Source: Silicimonas sp963779765 (GTDB lineage: Bacteria; Pseudomonadota; Alphaproteobacteria; Rhodobacterales; Rhodobacteraceae). Taken from it: DNA of 64,000 nt. The stretch lies in the NCBI GenBank assembly GCA_963779765.1, contig CAVZZP010000002.1, positions 62,001 to 126,000 of the forward strand, read 5' to 3'. The notes under the pieces were generated by a model. That model was not told the origin of the DNA and made no database searches. It saw only the letters and a list, made by a program, of their open reading frames with translations. A program made the translations under genes and the position numbers. The first letter of the stretch is position 1. Each line of letters starts with the position of its first letter. This document shows positions 1 through 7,713 of the stretch, in pieces.

Positions 1-593
1 ACGACGATGACGATCAGCGCGACCGACCAGTTCAGCAGGCTACCGTATTCCGGCGTGCCGATGGCCGGGACGCCGCCCGCCGCGTACTGTACGCCGACAC
101 GCACGAGTGCGAGACCGATCATCGTCACGACAAGGCCCGTCACCAGCGGCGGCAGCGCGAACCGGATGCGACCGATGAAGAAGCCGAGGCAGGTGTGGAA
201 GATGCCGCCGATCACGATGCCGCCGAAGAGAGCCGCCAGCCCGTCGACGCCCTTGCCCGCGACGAGCGGGATCATGATCGGGATGAACGCGAAGCTCGTC
301 CCTTGGACGACAGGAAGGCGCGCGCCCACGGGGCCGACGCCGATGGTCTGGAACAGCGTCGCGATCCCTGCGAAGAGCATGGACATCTGGATCAGGTAGA
401 GCAGCTCCGGAAAGTCGGGGCTGTTCGACCCGAAGCCGAAGCCCGCTGCCCCCGCGACGATGATCGCCGGAGTCACGTTCGACACGAACATCGCCATGAC
501 GTGCTGGATGCCCAGGGGCACGGCTTTCATGAGTGGTGGTGTGTAATTTGGATCGCGCAGCTGCGCCGGCGTTCCGATGGAAGTGTCCGTCAT
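1..593 (-). CDS. NCS2-family urate/xanthine/uracil permease, 3' end outside the window
   Basis: The reverse strand reads MTDTSIGTPAQLRDPNYTPP and then a series of hydrophobic helices, beginning at an ATG at 593. About 197 codons are present and the C-terminal half lies before base 1. The conserved NCS2 start LMKAVPLGIQHVMAMFVSNV is followed by the substrate-site motif QGTSFAF, which is typical of nucleobase:cation symporters of the xanthine/urate/uracil type. It is an inner-membrane importer. It is divergent from uraH, and puuD lies 4 kb away, so uric acid is the most likely substrate (inference). Uracil or xanthine cannot be excluded because the substrate-selective C-terminal helices are missing. 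Confidence 0.85.
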   Translation of the reverse strand, partial: MTDTSIGTPAQLRDPNYTPPLMKAVPLGIQHVMAMFVSNVTPAIIVAGAAGFGFGSNSPDFPELLYLIQMSMLFAGIATLFQTIGVGPVGARLPVVQGTSFAFIPIMIPLVAGKGVDGLAALFGGIVIGGIFHTCLGFFIGRIRFALPPLVTGLVVTMIGLALVRVGVQYAAGGVPAIGTPEYGSLLNWSVALIVIV

Positions 594-743
594 TTTTCCC
601 GTCCCATAGTTTTTTCGTTTGTGCCGACAGCAGGCTCGCGGAATTGCCGCTGCGTCAACGAATTTCGCGCCTGCGTTTTCAGGTTGCATCGAAGCACGGT
701 TTCCGCTGCACAGGAGATGGACACAGGTGCGCGAGGTTTGGCC
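594..743. promoter_or_regulatory. Divergent promoter region between the purine permease and uraH
   Basis: This 150-base gap separates two genes transcribed away from each other. It is richer in T runs than the surrounding coding sequence and should hold both promoters. I see no clear operator palindrome, and no -35/-10 pair that I would commit to. Confidence 0.4.
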
Positions 744-1097
744 ATGACCGGATTCCTGACGACACACGTTCTCGACACGGCGCGTGGCGCCCCGGCGGCC
801 GGCATCACGATCGAGCTTTACCGGATCGACGGCGAGGCGCGCATCTACCTGCATTCACGCAAGACGAACGGCGACGGCCGGACCGACACGCCAATCCTCG
901 GGACCGAGGAATGGCAGCCCGGCACCTATGAGCTGGTGTTCCATGCCGGGGCCTATTTCGACGCTCATGAAGCCGATCATCCGACACCGCGCTTCCTCGA
1001 CGTGATCCCGATCCGCTTCGGGATGGCGAAGGAGGATCATTATCACGTCCCGCTCCTGCTCTCGCCCTACGGCTATTCGACGTACCGGGGCAGTTGA
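744..1097 (+). CDS. uraH: 5-hydroxyisourate hydrolase (transthyretin-like)
   Basis: This 117-residue protein has the usual length of bacterial HIU hydrolase. It hydrolyses 5-hydroxyisourate to OHCU, the step after urate oxidation. Family hallmarks are the N-terminal LTTHVLDTARGAPA with its catalytic His, the central RTD segment, and the C-terminal tetrapeptide YRGS, which defines the TRP family against true transthyretins. The ATG at 744 is chosen because it starts exactly at the conserved MTGFLTTHVLD; the reading frame stays open upstream but that part has no similarity to the family. The partner OHCU decarboxylase (uraD) is not in the window. The next gene begins 7 bases downstream. Confidence 0.93.
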   Translation: MTGFLTTHVLDTARGAPAAGITIELYRIDGEARIYLHSRKTNGDGRTDTPILGTEEWQPGTYELVFHAGAYFDAHEADHPTPRFLDVIPIRFGMAKEDHYHVPLLLSPYGYSTYRGS

Positions 1098-1104
1098 GGC
1101 GAAT

Positions 1105-2007
1105 GTGACGCCCCGGCTTCCCGACGCCCCCGAGGGCACGGCGACGGTGACCTGGGCGCTGGACGCAGGCTTCGCGCGCTGCACGCTGGTGTCGCTGTTT
1201 TCACTTCTGAGGAATGCGACATGCCCGGTCAGGGCCGTGTTCCTCTGCGCGGGCGACCTCGGCGATTTTCGGGATCGCGTCCGTCGGATCGCCGGGGCCT
1301 TTCGCGGCACCGATGCCGTCTTTCTCGACCCCGGCATCGCGTCGACGGACGACCGCAAGCACATCTCGGCGGCGACACTTCTGCGTCTTCGCTTGCCCGA
1401 AGTGATCGAAGGACGCGTGCTCTACCTCGACGGAGATACGCTGGTGCGGGCCGATGTCGCGCCCCTCTTCTTCACCGATCTCGAGGGCCAGCCCGTGGGG
1501 GCGGCGCCGGACCCCGCGGCCGTTCGATCCGCGGCAGCGATGCAGTGGCGCAACCTGCCTTGGTGGCGTCCTGGGCACATGCGCTTCATGTGGCACCTCC
1601 AGAGCCTCGGCATGCGCCGTCCTGGCGCCTACTTCAATGCGGGCGTGATGGTAATGGACTGCGCGCGTATCCGCGCGCTCGGGCTCGACACCGCGATGGC
1701 CGACGCCGACGCCGCGGGGCGCTATCACCTGCGCGACCAGGATCACCTGAATGTGGTCTTTCGGGATCGCGTCACTCTGATCGACCCCGCTTGGAACGCC
1801 ATCTGGGGCAACCAAAGGACCGGCGGGAGGCCGCTGCCCCCACTGGACGTCGACCGCTTCGCCGCCTCGCGCCGCGACCCCCGCATTCTGCACTTCACCG
1901 GGGCAGGCAAACCCTGGACCGCGCCACCCGAGACCTTGCGTGTGCCTAAATGGGCGCGAGAGTGGGTGGATGCCGAAGCCGCCCTCACGGCACTGGAGAC
2001 GCGATGA
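1105..2007 (+). CDS. Glycosyltransferase family 8 protein
   Basis: This roughly 300-residue protein resembles GT8 retaining glycosyltransferases of the lipopolysaccharide galactosyl/glucosyltransferase type. The donor-binding DxD motif is visible in RVLYLDGDTLVRADVAPLF at about residues 110-128. A second family feature is the YFNAGVMVMDCARIR block near residue 175, followed by a RDQDHLNVVF segment. It has no signal peptide, so it should act in the cytoplasm on a nucleotide sugar. The start is a GTG at 1105, seven bases after uraH; this start is uncertain. It overlaps the following pyruvyl-transferase gene by four bases (ATGA), so these two are translated as a pair. The acceptor cannot be told from sequence. 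Confidence 0.8.
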   Translation: MTPRLPDAPEGTATVTWALDAGFARCTLVSLFSLLRNATCPVRAVFLCAGDLGDFRDRVRRIAGAFRGTDAVFLDPGIASTDDRKHISAATLLRLRLPEVIEGRVLYLDGDTLVRADVAPLFFTDLEGQPVGAAPDPAAVRSAAAMQWRNLPWWRPGHMRFMWHLQSLGMRRPGAYFNAGVMVMDCARIRALGLDTAMADADAAGRYHLRDQDHLNVVFRDRVTLIDPAWNAIWGNQRTGGRPLPPLDVDRFAASRRDPRILHFTGAGKPWTAPPETLRVPKWAREWVDAEAALTALETR

Positions 2008-2993
2008 AAGCCTCAACCCTGCCGAAAGGCGCACGCGCTCTCGTGATGGGTCACTTCTCGACCTTCGGCGACACCGAGGTGCTGAAGGTCGTCGAGGGAT
2101 GGCTGAGCGAAGCGGGTCTTCCCTTCGACATCGCGCCTTTCGCGGGAAAGGTCCGACGTGGCAATCCCGACTGGGTCGATCCCCGCGCACTCGACGCTGC
2201 CCGCTACACTCACCTTCTGGTGGTCTGCGGCCCTTTCTCGCCGAAGATGTACGAAGGGATGGCCGACATCTTCGCCGCCTTCGCGCACTGCACCTGGATC
2301 GGGGTCAACCTGACGATGGTGGAGCCGCTTTCGACGTTCCAGCCCTTCGATGTCCTTCTCGAGCGTGACAGCGACCGGCTGGTGCGGGCCGACTTGTCCT
2401 TCATCACACCCGTGACACAAGTGCCTGTCGTCGGACTTTGCCTTGCAACCCGTCAGACCGAATACGGAACCCGCCGCCGCCACGATGAAGCCGGCACGCT
2501 TCTGCGTGACTTGATCCGCGCGCGCGGACTTTCAGCCGTCGATATGGACACGCTCTGGCCGCCCGAGACGAACCGCACACTGACCGAGACGGCGGACCAG
2601 TTCACCGCGCTTGCCGGACGGCTCGACGTGCTGCTGACAACGCGGCTTCACGGGCTGGTTCTGGGGCTGAAGGCGGGAACACCGGTGTTGGCGCTGGACG
2701 CCATCGCGGGCGGCGACAAGGTGACGAAACAGGCGGGGATCATCGGCTGGCCCGAAGTCGCGGGCATCGACGACGCGACGATCGAGGGGCTCTCGGACGC
2801 GCTGGACCGCTGCCTTGCCCCAGAGGCGCGAGACGGCGCGAAGGACTGTGCGACACGGGCAGCGAAGGTGGCGGGCGCGCTCAGGGAGGATCTGATGCGA
2901 AGCCTAGCGGTGAAGCCTGGAGTGCACCATGTCCTGCCGCCTCCCCCGGCCCGGCGCCTGAAGCGCCGGATCAGGAGATTTTTCGGACGCTGA
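2004..2993 (+). CDS. Polysaccharide pyruvyl transferase family protein
   Basis: A protein of 329 residues in the PS_pyruv_trans family, which adds ketal pyruvate to surface glycans or is used as a divergent glycosyltransferase fold. The family signature is the C-terminal TTRLHGLVLGLKAGTPVLAL near residues 210-230, followed by a conserved D-x-K region. The ATG at 2004 is used because it overlaps the stop of the GT8 gene (ATGA) and begins the conserved part; an upstream in-frame ATG at 1950 lies inside the previous gene. It has an Arg/Lys-rich C-terminal tail. With the GT8 partner it probably decorates a polysaccharide (inference). Confidence 0.8.
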   Translation: MKASTLPKGARALVMGHFSTFGDTEVLKVVEGWLSEAGLPFDIAPFAGKVRRGNPDWVDPRALDAARYTHLLVVCGPFSPKMYEGMADIFAAFAHCTWIGVNLTMVEPLSTFQPFDVLLERDSDRLVRADLSFITPVTQVPVVGLCLATRQTEYGTRRRHDEAGTLLRDLIRARGLSAVDMDTLWPPETNRTLTETADQFTALAGRLDVLLTTRLHGLVLGLKAGTPVLALDAIAGGDKVTKQAGIIGWPEVAGIDDATIEGLSDALDRCLAPEARDGAKDCATRAAKVAGALREDLMRSLAVKPGVHHVLPPPPARRLKRRIRRFFGR

Positions 2994-2997
2994 GCCC

Positions 2998-4242
2998 TCA
3001 GGCGGCTCGCTTGACGTTCCCGCGGGGCTTGCCGCTGCGGTTGCGCGGGCGTGCGCTTTTGGTGCGCGGCTGACCCTTTGCGTGCTCCGCCGCCCAGGGA
3101 CGGCCACCGACGACGGCGATGCGCGTCTTCAAAAGCTTCTCGATCGCCTGGAAGTCGCCGAACTCGTCCTCACCGCAAAACGCTATGGCCTGGCCCGAGG
3201 CCCCGGCCCGCGCGGTGCGGCCGATACGGTGGACATAGTTCTCGGCCACGTTCGGCAGCTCGTAGTTGTAGACGTGGCGAACGTCCGGGATGTCGATGCC
3301 GCGCGCCGCGACGTCGGTCGCGACAAGGACGTTCATCTTGCCCGCCTTGAAGTCGCGGATAGCGCGGTCGCGCTGGTTCTGGCTCTTGTTGCCGTGGATC
3401 GACACGGCATCGAAGCCGGCCGCCACGAGCGACTTCATCAGCCTTTCGGCCCCGTGCTTGGTACGGGCGAAGACCAGAGACAGGTCGCCGCGATGAGCGC
3501 CCAGAAGGTCGATCAGAAGCGCGGTCTTTCCGGCCTTCGGCACGAAATGCACCGACTGCTCGATGCCGTTCGCGGCGACGCCGGGACGCGCCACCTCGAC
3601 CCGCACGGGGTCGTTCAGGAACTTGCCGGCCAACTCGGCCATAAGCTTCGGCATCGTCGCCGAGAACATCATCGTCTGACGGTCGGCAGGCAGAAGCGGC
3701 GCGATGCGGCGCAGGGCATGGATGAATCCCATGTCCAGCATCTGGTCGGCCTCGTCGAGAACAAGGAAACCGGTCTCGTTCAGCCGCACGGCGCGACGCT
3801 CGATCAGGTCGATCAGGCGGCCCGGAGTCGCGATAAGAAGGTCCGCGCCACGGCGCAGCGCCTCGATCTGCTTGCCCATGGAGGCGCCGCCGACGACCAC
3901 GGCGACCTTGAGATGGCTGCCCTTGGTGAAGGTGCGCATCGCCTCGGCGATCTGGTTCGCCAGTTCGCGCGTCGGAGCAAGCACCAGACCGGAAGCCGTT
4001 TGCGGCGCGGGCGCAACGCCGCGCGTCATCAGCGCGTGGATCATCGGAAGCCCGAAGGCCGCCGTCTTGCCGGTGCCGGTCTGGGCGATGCCCAGAACGT
4101 CGCGGCCGTTCATCGCGTGCGGGATCGCCTGGCGCTGAATCGGTGTGGGGTCGGTGATGCCCTGGTCGATCAGAGCCTTAACGAGACGGGGCTGAAGCCC
4201 CAGCATATCGAAATCCATGTAGTCCTTTCGGTGCGAAGACAT
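2998..4242 (-). CDS. rhlE: DEAD-box RNA helicase, RhlE type
   Basis: A 414-residue ATP-dependent RNA helicase. In order it shows the Q motif (TDPTPIQRQAIP), Walker A AQTGTGKT at 53-60, PTRELA, the DEAD box in VLDEADQML, SAT in MFSATMP, and in the second domain ARGIDIPDVRHV and HRIGRTARAG. The basic tail after residue 385 (KSARPRNRSGKPRGNVKRAA) is typical of RhlE and is likely RNA-binding. The ATG at 4242 has a GGAGG five bases upstream. A second ATG at 4218, giving MDFDMLGL, also has an AAGGA site and matches many family starts, so the true start may be there. The gene is convergent with the pyruvyl transferase. Confidence 0.9.
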   Translation of the reverse strand: MSSHRKDYMDFDMLGLQPRLVKALIDQGITDPTPIQRQAIPHAMNGRDVLGIAQTGTGKTAAFGLPMIHALMTRGVAPAPQTASGLVLAPTRELANQIAEAMRTFTKGSHLKVAVVVGGASMGKQIEALRRGADLLIATPGRLIDLIERRAVRLNETGFLVLDEADQMLDMGFIHALRRIAPLLPADRQTMMFSATMPKLMAELAGKFLNDPVRVEVARPGVAANGIEQSVHFVPKAGKTALLIDLLGAHRGDLSLVFARTKHGAERLMKSLVAAGFDAVSIHGNKSQNQRDRAIRDFKAGKMNVLVATDVAARGIDIPDVRHVYNYELPNVAENYVHRIGRTARAGASGQAIAFCGEDEFGDFQAIEKLLKTRIAVVGGRPWAAEHAKGQPRTKSARPRNRSGKPRGNVKRAA

Positions 4243-4546
4243 CGTGCCTCCGCGATAAATCTTGCCCGCCGGGCCAAGGGCCCGCGGGTGTTGCGGTCAG
4301 AGTGCGCCCGGGCCGTCTAGACCCGTCGCTGCCTCCACGCGTGATGTCGGATGCATCGAACGCGACACCTGATCGGCCGACTTCGGCCACCTGCTCACGC
4401 GGCAGGGCGTCTGCGTTCGAGGGGACACATGGCGGCACGCGCCCCCTCTGTCAAGCGCCGCGTCGCAGCGAGGCCGTGTCACGGCGCTCTTGTCATCCCC
4501 CTGCCGCATGCGTCACATGATCCCGCGCATCAGCGGAGAGCCGCCC
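4243..4546. other. Gap between rhlE and puuD
   Basis: These 304 bases lie between two divergent genes and should contain both promoters. The sequence is GC-rich. I see no open frame with family similarity, no tRNA and no convincing operator. Confidence 0.4.
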
Positions 4547-5767
4547 ATGACAGACATCGCCATTCTCTGGGACTGGCTCGAATTCGCGATCCGCTGGCTG
4601 CACGTCGTGACGGCCATCGCCTGGATCGGCTCGTCCTTCTATTTCATCGCCCTCGACCTTGGCCTGAACCGAGACGTGCCCGGCCCGGCGGACGGCGAGG
4701 AATGGCAAGTCCACGGCGGCGGCTTCTACCACATTCAGAAGTACATGGTCGCCCCCGCCGCGATGCCCGAGCATCTGACGTGGTTCAAATGGGAAAGCTA
4801 TTGGACCTGGCTCTCCGGCGCGGCTCTTCTGATGGTGGTCTACTGGGTCGGCGGCGAACTCTACCTGATCGAGCCGTCGAAGGCTGACCTTGCGCTCTGG
4901 CAAGGCATCCTGATTTCCGCCTTGAGCCTCAGCATCGGGTGGCTAGTCTATGATTTCCTGTGCAAATCTTCGCTTGGTGAGCGTCCGACGACACTGATGC
5001 TCCTGCTCTTCGTCATGCTCGTCGCGATGAGCTGGGGCTACCACCAGATCTTCACCGGGCGCGCGGCCCTCTTGCACCTCGGCGCCTTCACCGCCACGAT
5101 CATGACGGCCAACGTGTTCTTCATCATCATGCCGAACCAGAGGATCGTGGTGGCCGACCTCAAGGCAGGACGCACACCCGATCCGAAGTACGGCAAGATC
5201 GCCAAGCTGCGCTCGACACACAACAACTACCTGACGCTGCCGGTCGTCTTCCTGATGCTGTCCACGCACTATCCGCTGGCCTTCGGCACGCGGTTCTCGT
5301 GGGCCATCGCGGCACTCGTGTTCCTGATGGGCGTCACCATCCGGCACTGGTTCAACACACGACATTCCCGGCGCGGGAATCCTCATTGGACGTGGGCGGT
5401 TACGGTGGTGATCTTCATCCTGATCGCCTGGCTTTCGACCGCAGGCACCGGGGAGACGGTGGAGGCGGCCGAGGCCCGCGCACTTACGCCTTCCGAGGCC
5501 CGCTTTACCGAGGTCGCCGAGTGGGAGGATGCCGAAAGCGTCGTTCTGGGCCGCTGCTCGATGTGCCACGCACGGGAGCCGGTATGGGAAGGAATTCTCC
5601 AACCGCCGAAGGGCGTAGTTCTTGAGACGCCGGGCGACATCGCGCGCCATGCGCGGCAAGTCTATCTTCAGGCCGGGCTCAGCCACGCCATGCCTCCCGC
5701 CAATGTGACCGGGATGGAGCCCTCCGACCGTGCCGCCCTTGTTGCATGGTATCGCGCCGCAAGGTGA
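4547..5767 (+). CDS. puuD: Membrane-bound urate hydroxylase with C-terminal cytochrome c domain
   Basis: A 406-residue inner-membrane protein that oxidises urate to 5-hydroxyisourate and passes electrons to a heme c rather than to oxygen. The start (LWDWLEFAIRWLHVVTAIAWIGSSFYFI) and the long run of about eight membrane helices match the PuuD/DUF989 family. A soluble tail carries CSMCH (C337, C340, H341) with a candidate axial Met near residue 382 (AMPPAN). The ATG at 4547 is chosen over an upstream in-frame ATG because it begins the family sequence. Its product is the substrate of UraH at 744-1097, although the two genes are separated by unrelated genes. Confidence 0.92.
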   Translation: MTDIAILWDWLEFAIRWLHVVTAIAWIGSSFYFIALDLGLNRDVPGPADGEEWQVHGGGFYHIQKYMVAPAAMPEHLTWFKWESYWTWLSGAALLMVVYWVGGELYLIEPSKADLALWQGILISALSLSIGWLVYDFLCKSSLGERPTTLMLLLFVMLVAMSWGYHQIFTGRAALLHLGAFTATIMTANVFFIIMPNQRIVVADLKAGRTPDPKYGKIAKLRSTHNNYLTLPVVFLMLSTHYPLAFGTRFSWAIAALVFLMGVTIRHWFNTRHSRRGNPHWTWAVTVVIFILIAWLSTAGTGETVEAAEARALTPSEARFTEVAEWEDAESVVLGRCSMCHAREPVWEGILQPPKGVVLETPGDIARHARQVYLQAGLSHAMPPANVTGMEPSDRAALVAWYRAAR

Positions 5768-5883
5768 GACCAAAGGTCCGCCGCACCACTATGGAGGGTG
5801 ACTCTGCCCGCGCCCTCCCCTATACTTTGCGGCGAACGGCCAGATAAGGCCGTCGATCGAGGTTCAATCAAAGGGCAGACCCC

Positions 5884-6441
5884 ATGACACGCATTCCCCG
5901 CCGCGCCCTCCTTACGGGCGCCGCAGCGACGCTGGCGCTTTCAGCCTGCGGCAACGGCATCGGCAGCCAGGGCGGCGCCAACATCGACGCCCGCGTCGAT
6001 ACGACGCTCGGCTATCTTGAAAACAATTACCCGGGCACTCGCGACCTTCAGGCCAAGTCCGTGGGCATGCTGGTCATGCCGCTGGTGACCGAGGCCAGCC
6101 TCGGGTTCGGCGGCTCCTACGGTCGCGGCGCACTTCGCGTGAACGGGATCACGGTCGACTACTACTCGGCGGCACAGGCAAGCTTCGGGTTCCAGATCGG
6201 GGCGCAGCAGTATGCGCACGTCCTCTACTTCATGACCGAGGAGGCTCTGGCCGAGTTCCGGGCGTCGTCGGGATGGGCCGCCGGGGCGGACGTGAAGTAC
6301 GCGATGAACGATCGCGGCGGGAACCTGTCCGCCGACACCACGACGGTCCTCGCGCCCGTGATCGCGGTCGTCTTCGGGCAGGCAGGGCTTATCGCCGGCG
6401 CTTCTGTCGAAGGCACCAAGTACTCGCGCATCATCCCTTGA
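5884..6441 (+). CDS. SYLF/YSC84-domain lipoprotein with twin-arginine start
   Basis: A 185-residue secreted protein. The first 22 residues hold RR at 6-7, a hydrophobic core and a lipobox LSAC, so C22 is the likely lipidated residue. The mature part has the SYLF (YSC84-related) lipid-binding signature: a region after residue 55 with KSVGMLVMPLVTEASLGFGG, then YYSAAQASFGFQIGAQ, and a C-terminal GLIAGASVEGTKYSRI. The family binds phosphoinositides in eukaryotes; the bacterial role is not established. It stands alone, with a GC-rich intergenic repeat just after its stop. Confidence 0.85.
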   Translation: MTRIPRRALLTGAAATLALSACGNGIGSQGGANIDARVDTTLGYLENNYPGTRDLQAKSVGMLVMPLVTEASLGFGGSYGRGALRVNGITVDYYSAAQASFGFQIGAQQYAHVLYFMTEEALAEFRASSGWAAGADVKYAMNDRGGNLSADTTTVLAPVIAVVFGQAGLIAGASVEGTKYSRIIP

Positions 6442-6453
6442 TCGTAGGGCGGC

Positions 6454-6512
6454 GGAAGGGGCTCTGCCCCCGCCGCGCTCCGCGCGTCTCCCCCGGGATA
6501 TTTGCCAGACCG
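6454..6512 (+). repeat. Rhodobacteraceae-type GC-rich intergenic repeat, copy 1
   Basis: Directly after the SYLF gene the sequence runs GGGGCTCTGCCCC, a CGC-rich second hairpin, then CCCCCGGGATATTTG. The same plan (GGGGCnCTGCCC, variable hairpin, CCCCGGrrTAT) recurs inverted at 6643-6687 and again at 10171-10230. I recall this element as common at gene 3' ends in Roseobacter-group genomes; here the three copies are seen directly. Confidence 0.65.
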
Positions 6513-6597
6513 ATGATAACGCCTCGTTAACCGTGGCATGTCATCGGAGGGTGGCGGTACAGGCGGGGACGCCGATGACCGCGACCGGTGAGAACCG

Positions 6598-6634
6598 AAC
6601 GGCCCGTCCCTGATCAGGGGCGGGCCGTTGTTTT
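6598..6634 (+). terminator. Strong rho-independent terminator
   Basis: AACGGCCCGTCCCTGA at 6598-6613 pairs with TCAGGGGCGGGCCGTT at 6614-6629 with one G-T wobble, and is followed by GTTTT. It can end plus-strand transcripts from the SYLF gene. Confidence 0.7.
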
Positions 6635-6642
6635 CATCGGTC

Positions 6643-6687
6643 CTGAAATATCCCGGGGAGCGCGAGGGGCAGCGCCCCTCGCCCGCC
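6643..6687 (-). repeat. GC-rich intergenic repeat, copy 2 (inverted)
   Basis: Read on the minus strand this is GAGGGGCGCTGCCCCTCG, a short CGC segment, then CCCCGGGATATTTC. It has the same architecture as the copy at 6454-6512, in opposite orientation, and begins right at the stop of the dehydrogenase gene. The two copies flank the terminator at 6598. Confidence 0.65.
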
Positions 6688-7560
6688 TCACCCGAGCTTG
6701 CGCAGGCGCTTGAGCAGGCTCGACGTGTCCCACCTACCGCCGCCCATCTTCTGGACATCCTTGTAGAACTGGTCGACCAGCGCCGTGACCGGAAGGCTCG
6801 CACCTGTCTCGTCGGCGGTGTCGAGGCAGATGCCAAGGTCCTTGCGCATCCAGTCGACTGCGAAACCGTGCTCGAAATGATCGTCGAGCATGGTCTCGTA
6901 GCGGTTCGCCATCTGCCACGAGCCGGCCGCGCCCTGGCTGATGACCTCGACCACCGCACGGCCGTCGAGGTCCGCCTTCTCGGCGAAGTGAAGCGCCTCG
7001 GACAGGCCCTGCACCAGTCCGGCGATGGCGATCTGGTTGCACATCTTCGTCACTTGCCCCGCACCCGATCCGCCGATCCGGCGGCAGATCTTGGCGTAGG
7101 TCTGCATCACCGGCTCGGCGCGGTCATAGGCGCCCTGGTCGCCGCCGCACATGATCGACAGCTGGCCCTTCTCGGCCCCCGCCTGTCCGCCCGAGATCGG
7201 GGCGTCGACGAAGGAGAGGTTCTTCTTGTCCGCCTCGGCGTAAAGCTCGCGCGTGACCTTGGCGCTGACCGTCGTGTGGTCGACGAAGATCGCGCCCGAC
7301 TTCATGCCCGCGAAGGCGCCGTCGGGACCGAGGCAGACCGAGCGGAGGTCGGCGTCGTTGCCGACGCAGGCCATGACGAAGTCCGCGTCCTTCGCCGCCT
7401 CGCGCGGGGTCCGAGCCGCCGCGCCGCCGTGCTTTGATGCCCAGTCTTCGGCTTTCGAGAAGGTCCGGTTGTAGACCGTCACCTCATAGCCCCCCGCCTT
7501 CAGGTGCCCCGCCATGGGAAAGCCCATGACCCCAAGTCCCAGAAACGCGATTTTCGTCAT
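6688..7560 (-). CDS. NAD(P)-dependent beta-hydroxyacid dehydrogenase (3-hydroxyisobutyrate dehydrogenase family)
   Basis: A 290-residue oxidoreductase with an N-terminal Rossmann motif GLGVMGFPMAGHL at residues 8-20, the substrate-binding DAPISGGQAGAEKG near 117-131, and the catalytic Lys segment GAGQVTKMCNQ near residue 170. Those three blocks define the 3-hydroxyisobutyrate/tartronate semialdehyde/glyoxylate reductase superfamily. No valine or glyoxylate genes lie next to it, so the substrate is open. It is divergent from the penicillin acylase gene. A GC-rich repeat follows its stop. Confidence 0.88.
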   Translation of the reverse strand: MTKIAFLGLGVMGFPMAGHLKAGGYEVTVYNRTFSKAEDWASKHGGAAARTPREAAKDADFVMACVGNDADLRSVCLGPDGAFAGMKSGAIFVDHTTVSAKVTRELYAEADKKNLSFVDAPISGGQAGAEKGQLSIMCGGDQGAYDRAEPVMQTYAKICRRIGGSGAGQVTKMCNQIAIAGLVQGLSEALHFAEKADLDGRAVVEVISQGAAGSWQMANRYETMLDDHFEHGFAVDWMRKDLGICLDTADETGASLPVTALVDQFYKDVQKMGGGRWDTSSLLKRLRKLG

Positions 7561-7713
7561 GGCATCCTCCCGGCTTCACGCCTATCCTGCCCCCGACCTA
7601 TCGAACCCTCAGGCGCAGTCAATAGCGCCGGGCCAACGCGGACAGGCGCGCATGACCATTCGTCTTGCCCGACAGGCGACGACCGCCGCCCCTCGCCCGT
7701 CGAGGGTCGTCTG

